From Streptomyces sp. NRRL WC-3549 (GTDB lineage Bacteria > Actinomycetota > Actinomycetes > Streptomycetales > Streptomycetaceae), in contig NZ_KL585391.1 of NCBI RefSeq assembly GCF_000721935.1, positions 64,940 to 76,503 of the forward strand: a DNA stretch of 11,564 nucleotides. Direction: 5' to 3'. Of this stretch, positions 9,318 through 11,564 are shown in pieces. The notes under the pieces are model-generated. The model worked only from the letters and a program-made list of their open reading frames with translations, did no database searches and was not told where the DNA came from. The position numbers and the translations under genes were made by a program. Numbering within the stretch: the first letter of the stretch is position 1; every line of letters starts with the position of its first letter.

Positions 9318-9330
9318 GGGAAGCCCTCAG
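9314..9330. terminator. Bidirectional hairpin overlapping two convergent stop codons
   Basis: CTGAGGG (9314-9320), AAG loop, CCCTCAG (9324-9330): a perfect 7-bp stem. One arm contains the marR TGA (9315-9317) and the other contains the stop of the convergent zinc-ribbon gene (9327-9329). The genes end only nine bases apart, so this compact symmetrical hairpin is a plausible terminator for both. Confidence 0.65.
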
Positions 9331-10019
9331 GTGCAGAACCAGAGCCACCGGGTGCAGGTCTCGGTGGGGGACGGCGTGGGCGCCGGGTCCTCCTCCGGAG
9401 GAGGGTCGGGCCGTGTCGGGCTGTCGCTCGGAGCGGGGCCGGTGGGCTCCGCGGGGGCTCCGCCGTCGTCCGGGCCCGGGGTGACGGACGGCGAGGCGTC
9501 CGCCGTCCCCGACACCTCGGGGGAGGCGGAGCCGGACGTCTCGGACTCGGCCGGCGACGCGGACGCGGACGCGGTGGCCGAGGGCCCGCCGGAGTGCGAG
9601 GCCGTGGCCGGGACCGCGGTGGACGAGGCCACCGGTCCGGGTGCGGCGGGACCGGTGCTCGCCGAGGGTCCCGGGCCGGTCCCGGTGACGGCACCCGTCG
9701 CGTCGGTGACGTAGTCGGAGGCGCCGTCCTCGTGCTCACCCTCGGTCGCCAGCTCGGCCAGGCTCAGCGCCGCGGCGGCCAGCACCACTCCGGCCGCCGT
9801 CACCAGCATCCCGCGCCCCCGCCGGCGGTGCCCCCGGCGGCCCCGCCCGCGCCGCCGTCCCGGACTGGCGGACAGGAGGGGTTCACCCGTAGGCCCGGGG
9901 TCGCGGTCGCCCGGATCCGCCGGAGCGGTGAAGGGGGTCAGCGCCTCGGCGGGCGTACCGCAACCGGCACACGCCAGGGCGCCGTTGAGATGCCGTCGGC
10001 ACGGCCGGCAGTAGTCCAT
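9327..10019 (-). CDS. Zinc-ribbon, single-pass membrane protein with Pro/Ser/Thr-rich extracellular tail
   Basis: A 230-residue protein. The N-terminus MDYCRPCRRHLNGALACAGC carries two CxxC knuckles (C4, C7, C17, C20), a probable zinc ribbon. A strongly basic stretch rich in Arg and Gly follows (about 54-70), then one hydrophobic segment (71-90, LVTAAGVVLAAAALSLAEL). The last 140 residues are low in complexity and rich in Pro, Ser, Thr, Ala, Gly and acidic residues, ending in CTRWLWFCT with a Cys pair (C222, C229). By the positive-inside rule the ribbon is cytoplasmic and the tail crosses the cell wall. I recall Streptomyces proteins that begin with the same MDYC...CRRxLNGALxCxGCG motif, but know of no assigned function. 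The start is ATG 10017-10019. It converges on marR and is divergent from the next gene, so it is probably a single-gene unit. Confidence 0.85.
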   Translation of the reverse strand: MDYCRPCRRHLNGALACAGCGTPAEALTPFTAPADPGDRDPGPTGEPLLSASPGRRRGRGRRGHRRRGRGMLVTAAGVVLAAAALSLAELATEGEHEDGASDYVTDATGAVTGTGPGPSASTGPAAPGPVASSTAVPATASHSGGPSATASASASPAESETSGSASPEVSGTADASPSVTPGPDDGGAPAEPTGPAPSDSPTRPDPPPEEDPAPTPSPTETCTRWLWFCT

Positions 10020-10142
10020 GGCGCCCGCAGACTAGACGCGCGGGCCCCGCACACGGAAGACGCGCAGGTGAGGATCCTGTGAGGAAGTCCGGTTTCCGGA
10101 GCCCGCCGTCCGATAAGCGGCAGACGGGGCAGGATGGGCGCC
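10020..10142. promoter_or_regulatory. Divergent intergenic region
   Basis: A 123-bp gap between two divergently transcribed genes must hold both promoters. I see a short perfect hairpin TCCGG-TTT-CCGGA at 10088-10100 and a GATAAG near 10112, but no convincing -35/-10 pair on either strand. An ATG at 10134 in this gap is an alternative start for the rightward gene. Confidence 0.3.
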
Positions 10143-10715
10143 ATGACCGCTCCCGCCCCGTTCGGGCCGCTCGACTTCCAGCTCGTCCTGCTGCGCCGGA
10201 TGGCCGACCACCAGCCGGGTCTGGTGGAGGACGCCCGCCGTGAACTGGGCGCCACCCTCGCCGGGATGAGAGAGGCCAACCGCCGCTGGCAGGCGATGGT
10301 CCGGGCCCCGCGCGGCCGTGGCGCGCTGCGCCGCTACCGCTCGGTCCTGGGCGAGCCGGAGTCCTCCGTACGCCGCGCGGTCGGCGACCTGGAGTGTGAC
10401 GCGCTGCTCTGGCGGCTGCCGCTCTGGCCGGACCTCCGCTTCGAGGTGATGGCCGGCCCCGGCGGGGCCGTGTGGAACGAGTGGCTGGTCCGCGCCCCGG
10501 GAGCCCCCTCCCCCGACCTGCGTACGGCCGGCGACCTGCTCCCCTGGACGTGCACCGTGGACGAGGTGGCCCGGGCCTTCGCGCCGGCCCGCCCGATGGA
10601 GGGCAGCGCGCCCACCCGCTGGGCCCTGGCCCTCACCGATCCGTCCGACCACCGGCCCTGGGTCGCGGAGTTCACCTGGGGCCTCCTCCAGCGGCTGCTC
10701 CCGGGCCGCGACTGA
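10143..10715 (+). CDS. Hypothetical actinobacterial protein, about 190 residues
   Basis: I do not assign a function. The predicted protein (190 residues from ATG 10143; 193 from ATG 10134) is soluble, with no signal peptide or membrane segment. The N-terminal third is probably helical (LDFQLVLLRRMADHQPGLVE, RRELGATLAGMREANRRWQA), followed by a basic loop. A more hydrophobic C-terminal part contains WRLPLWPDLRFEVMAGPGG, NEWLVRAPG, LLPWTCTVDEVARAF and RPWVAEFTWGLLQRLLPG. The many Trp and strand-like stretches suggest a compact alpha/beta fold. I prefer the 10143 start because AGG at 10131-10133 is nine bases upstream. Codon use is like its neighbours, supporting a real gene. A long open frame on the opposite strand is a high-GC shadow. 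Confidence 0.7.
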   Translation: MTAPAPFGPLDFQLVLLRRMADHQPGLVEDARRELGATLAGMREANRRWQAMVRAPRGRGALRRYRSVLGEPESSVRRAVGDLECDALLWRLPLWPDLRFEVMAGPGGAVWNEWLVRAPGAPSPDLRTAGDLLPWTCTVDEVARAFAPARPMEGSAPTRWALALTDPSDHRPWVAEFTWGLLQRLLPGRD

Positions 10716-10812
10716 CACCTGGCGACCCGTCAGTTCCGGTTCCCTCCGACGGCTCATCCAGCGCGCGCCGCCCCGGGCCCGGCGGGACGATGCCAGGAAG
10801 ACCGGCTGCCGC
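10716..10812. other. Short non-coding stretch ending at the adapter junction
   Basis: There is no gene between the hypothetical protein and the adapter remnant. A GC-rich imperfect hairpin (CCGCC at 10768-10772, GGCGG at 10781-10785) might be a terminator, but the stem is short. No promoter or ribosome site for the MreB-like gene is seen, consistent with sequence missing at the junction. Confidence 0.4.
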
Positions 10813-10828
10813 TGTGTATAAGAGACAG
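10813..10828 (+). other. Nextera / Tn5 mosaic-end adapter remnant
   Basis: TGTGTATAAGAGACAG matches the last 16 bases of the 19-base Tn5 mosaic end AGATGTGTATAAGAGACAG used in tagmentation libraries; the three preceding bases (CGC) differ. In a very GC-rich genome this AT-rich 16-mer is not expected by chance. Its 3' end, where library insert DNA would start, is exactly where recognisable MreB-like coding sequence begins. It is therefore almost certainly untrimmed adapter in the assembly, not biology. Confidence 0.95.
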
Positions 10829-11564
10829 TCTCGATCAGTTGCGCCGTTGCCATCTCGCCGTCGACCTCGGGGCCGCCAGGACCCGTGTGTACCTCAAGGG
10901 CCTGGGCCTCGTCGTCGACGAACCCAGCGTCGCCGCCGTGAACACGCGTACCGGCTCGCTCATCGCCGTCGGGACGCTGGCCGAACAGATGACCGGCCGT
11001 ACGCCCGGCTACATCAGGGTGGCCCGCCCGGTCTCCGGCGGGACCGTCGTGGACATCGACATGGCCCAGCGCATGCTCCGCCACCTGCTCGGGGAGAAGC
11101 TCCGCCGTCAGCTGCGCCGCAAGCCCCGGCTGCGCGCCGCCGCCTGCACCCCGCACGAGAGCGACCCGCTGGCCCAGCGCGCCACCGTCGAGACGCTCGT
11201 CGGACTCGGGGCGCGCCGGGTGGACCTGGTGGACACCCTGATCGCGGCGGCCGTCGGCTGCGGTATGCCGGTGGAGCAGCCGACCGCGACCATGATCATG
11301 GTGTGCGGCGCGGCCACCACGCAGATCGCCGTGCTCTCGCTGGGCTCGATCGTCACCGCCGTCCGCGTCCCGATCGGCGGCGAGGCCATCGATCACGCGG
11401 TGATCCAGTACCTGCGCCAGCACCACCAGCTGATGCTGCCGAGCCAGTCCGTCCGCCCGCTCCAGCTCGCCCTCAGCGGCAGCGGCCTGACGCCGGGCGG
11501 TCCCGCGGTCACCGACATCCACGGGCGGGACGTGGCCACCGGGCTGGCCCGTACCGTCCAGGTG
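10829..11564 (+). CDS. MreB-like (actin-fold) rod shape-determining protein homologue, partial at both ends
   Basis: About 245 residues are visible, from LDQLRRCHLAVDLGAARTRV to the window end, with no stop. The first complete codon is at 10830; the start codon is missing because the adapter abuts the coding sequence, and probably only a few residues are lost. Actin-fold features are phosphate-1 loop AVDLGAARTRVY, RVARPVSGGTVVDIDMAQRM, and VDTLIAAAVGCGMPVEQPTA. The phosphate-2 region reads MVCGAATTQIAVLSLG, where MreB normally has DIGGGTTEVAVISLGG; the conserved Asp and two Gly are replaced. It is followed by IVTAVRVPIGGEAIDHAVI. MreB proteins polymerise under the membrane to guide wall synthesis, and streptomycetes carry extra divergent copies linked to spore walls. 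The altered loop suggests this is such a divergent paralogue with weakened nucleotide hydrolysis (inference). Roughly the last 100 residues lie outside the window. Confidence 0.9.

Noticed and set aside
9486..9700. Repetitive GC-rich tract as a possible repeat array or CRISPR
   Set aside because: The repetition is coding sequence for the Ala/Ser/Thr/Pro-rich tail of the - strand membrane protein; there are no regular repeats with unique spacers.
10813..10828. End of a natural Tn5/IS50 insertion
   Set aside because: No transposase or second end is present and no target duplication was noticed. The exact mosaic end of library kits adjoining a truncated gene points to adapter carry-over.
10032..11522. 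A 496-codon open frame on the - strand
   Set aside because: It runs antisense across the hypothetical gene, the adapter and the MreB-like gene. Its low-complexity composition is typical of a shadow frame in GC-rich DNA, and the adapter inside it shows it cannot be one real gene.

Overview
The window is very GC-rich actinobacterial DNA. Codon third positions are strongly G/C and GTG starts and GTGA/ATGA start-stop overlaps occur. The protein families (ChvE-MmsAB sugar transporter, MreB-like protein, DYC-type zinc-ribbon membrane protein) point to Streptomyces or a close relative.

Region 1 (1-6575, + strand) is a sugar uptake and oxidation operon. It holds the 3' end of an enolase-superfamily sugar-acid dehydratase, a zinc-dependent alcohol/polyol dehydrogenase coupled to it by a GTGA overlap, and a TIM-barrel-like protein of unclear function (U32-peptidase-like, without that family's cysteine signature). 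It then encodes a complete multiple-monosaccharide ABC transporter: lipoprotein ChvE, ATPase MmsA and permease MmsB. It ends in a strong hairpin terminator. Both mmsA and mmsB are broken by short tandem duplications, 22 bp and about 16 bp. Each adds one base modulo three, and removing one copy restores a full-length protein. Either the uptake system is mutationally inactivated or, more likely, the assembly is faulty.

Region 2 (about 6590-7194, - strand) looks empty but is the decayed C-terminal third of a GH51 alpha-L-arabinofuranosidase, recognisable in at least five frame-broken pieces. It lies next to a transporter whose family takes up arabinose and galactose.

Region 3 (7195-9330) is a small stress-response module. 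A MarR regulator is read rightwards. Divergently, an NADPH-dependent medium-chain reductase and an Ohr organic hydroperoxide reductase are read leftwards. They share an unusually AT-rich intergenic region of about 113 bp carrying a TTGACA-like element. Hairpins lie after ohr and between the convergent marR and zinc-ribbon genes.

Region 4 (9327-10715) has a zinc-ribbon/transmembrane/Pro-Ser-Thr-rich protein (- strand) and a hypothetical protein of about 190 residues (+ strand).

Region 5 (10716-11564) contains 16 of the 19 bases of the Nextera (Tn5 mosaic end) adapter at 10813-10828, immediately before an MreB-like actin homologue that lacks its first codons and runs off the window. The adapter marks a library or assembly artefact, so linkage between sequence left of 10813 and right of 10828 is not secure. 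No new defence, mobile or RNA-based system is evident. The most useful observations are the adapter junction, the two duplication frameshifts and the hidden GH51 relic.
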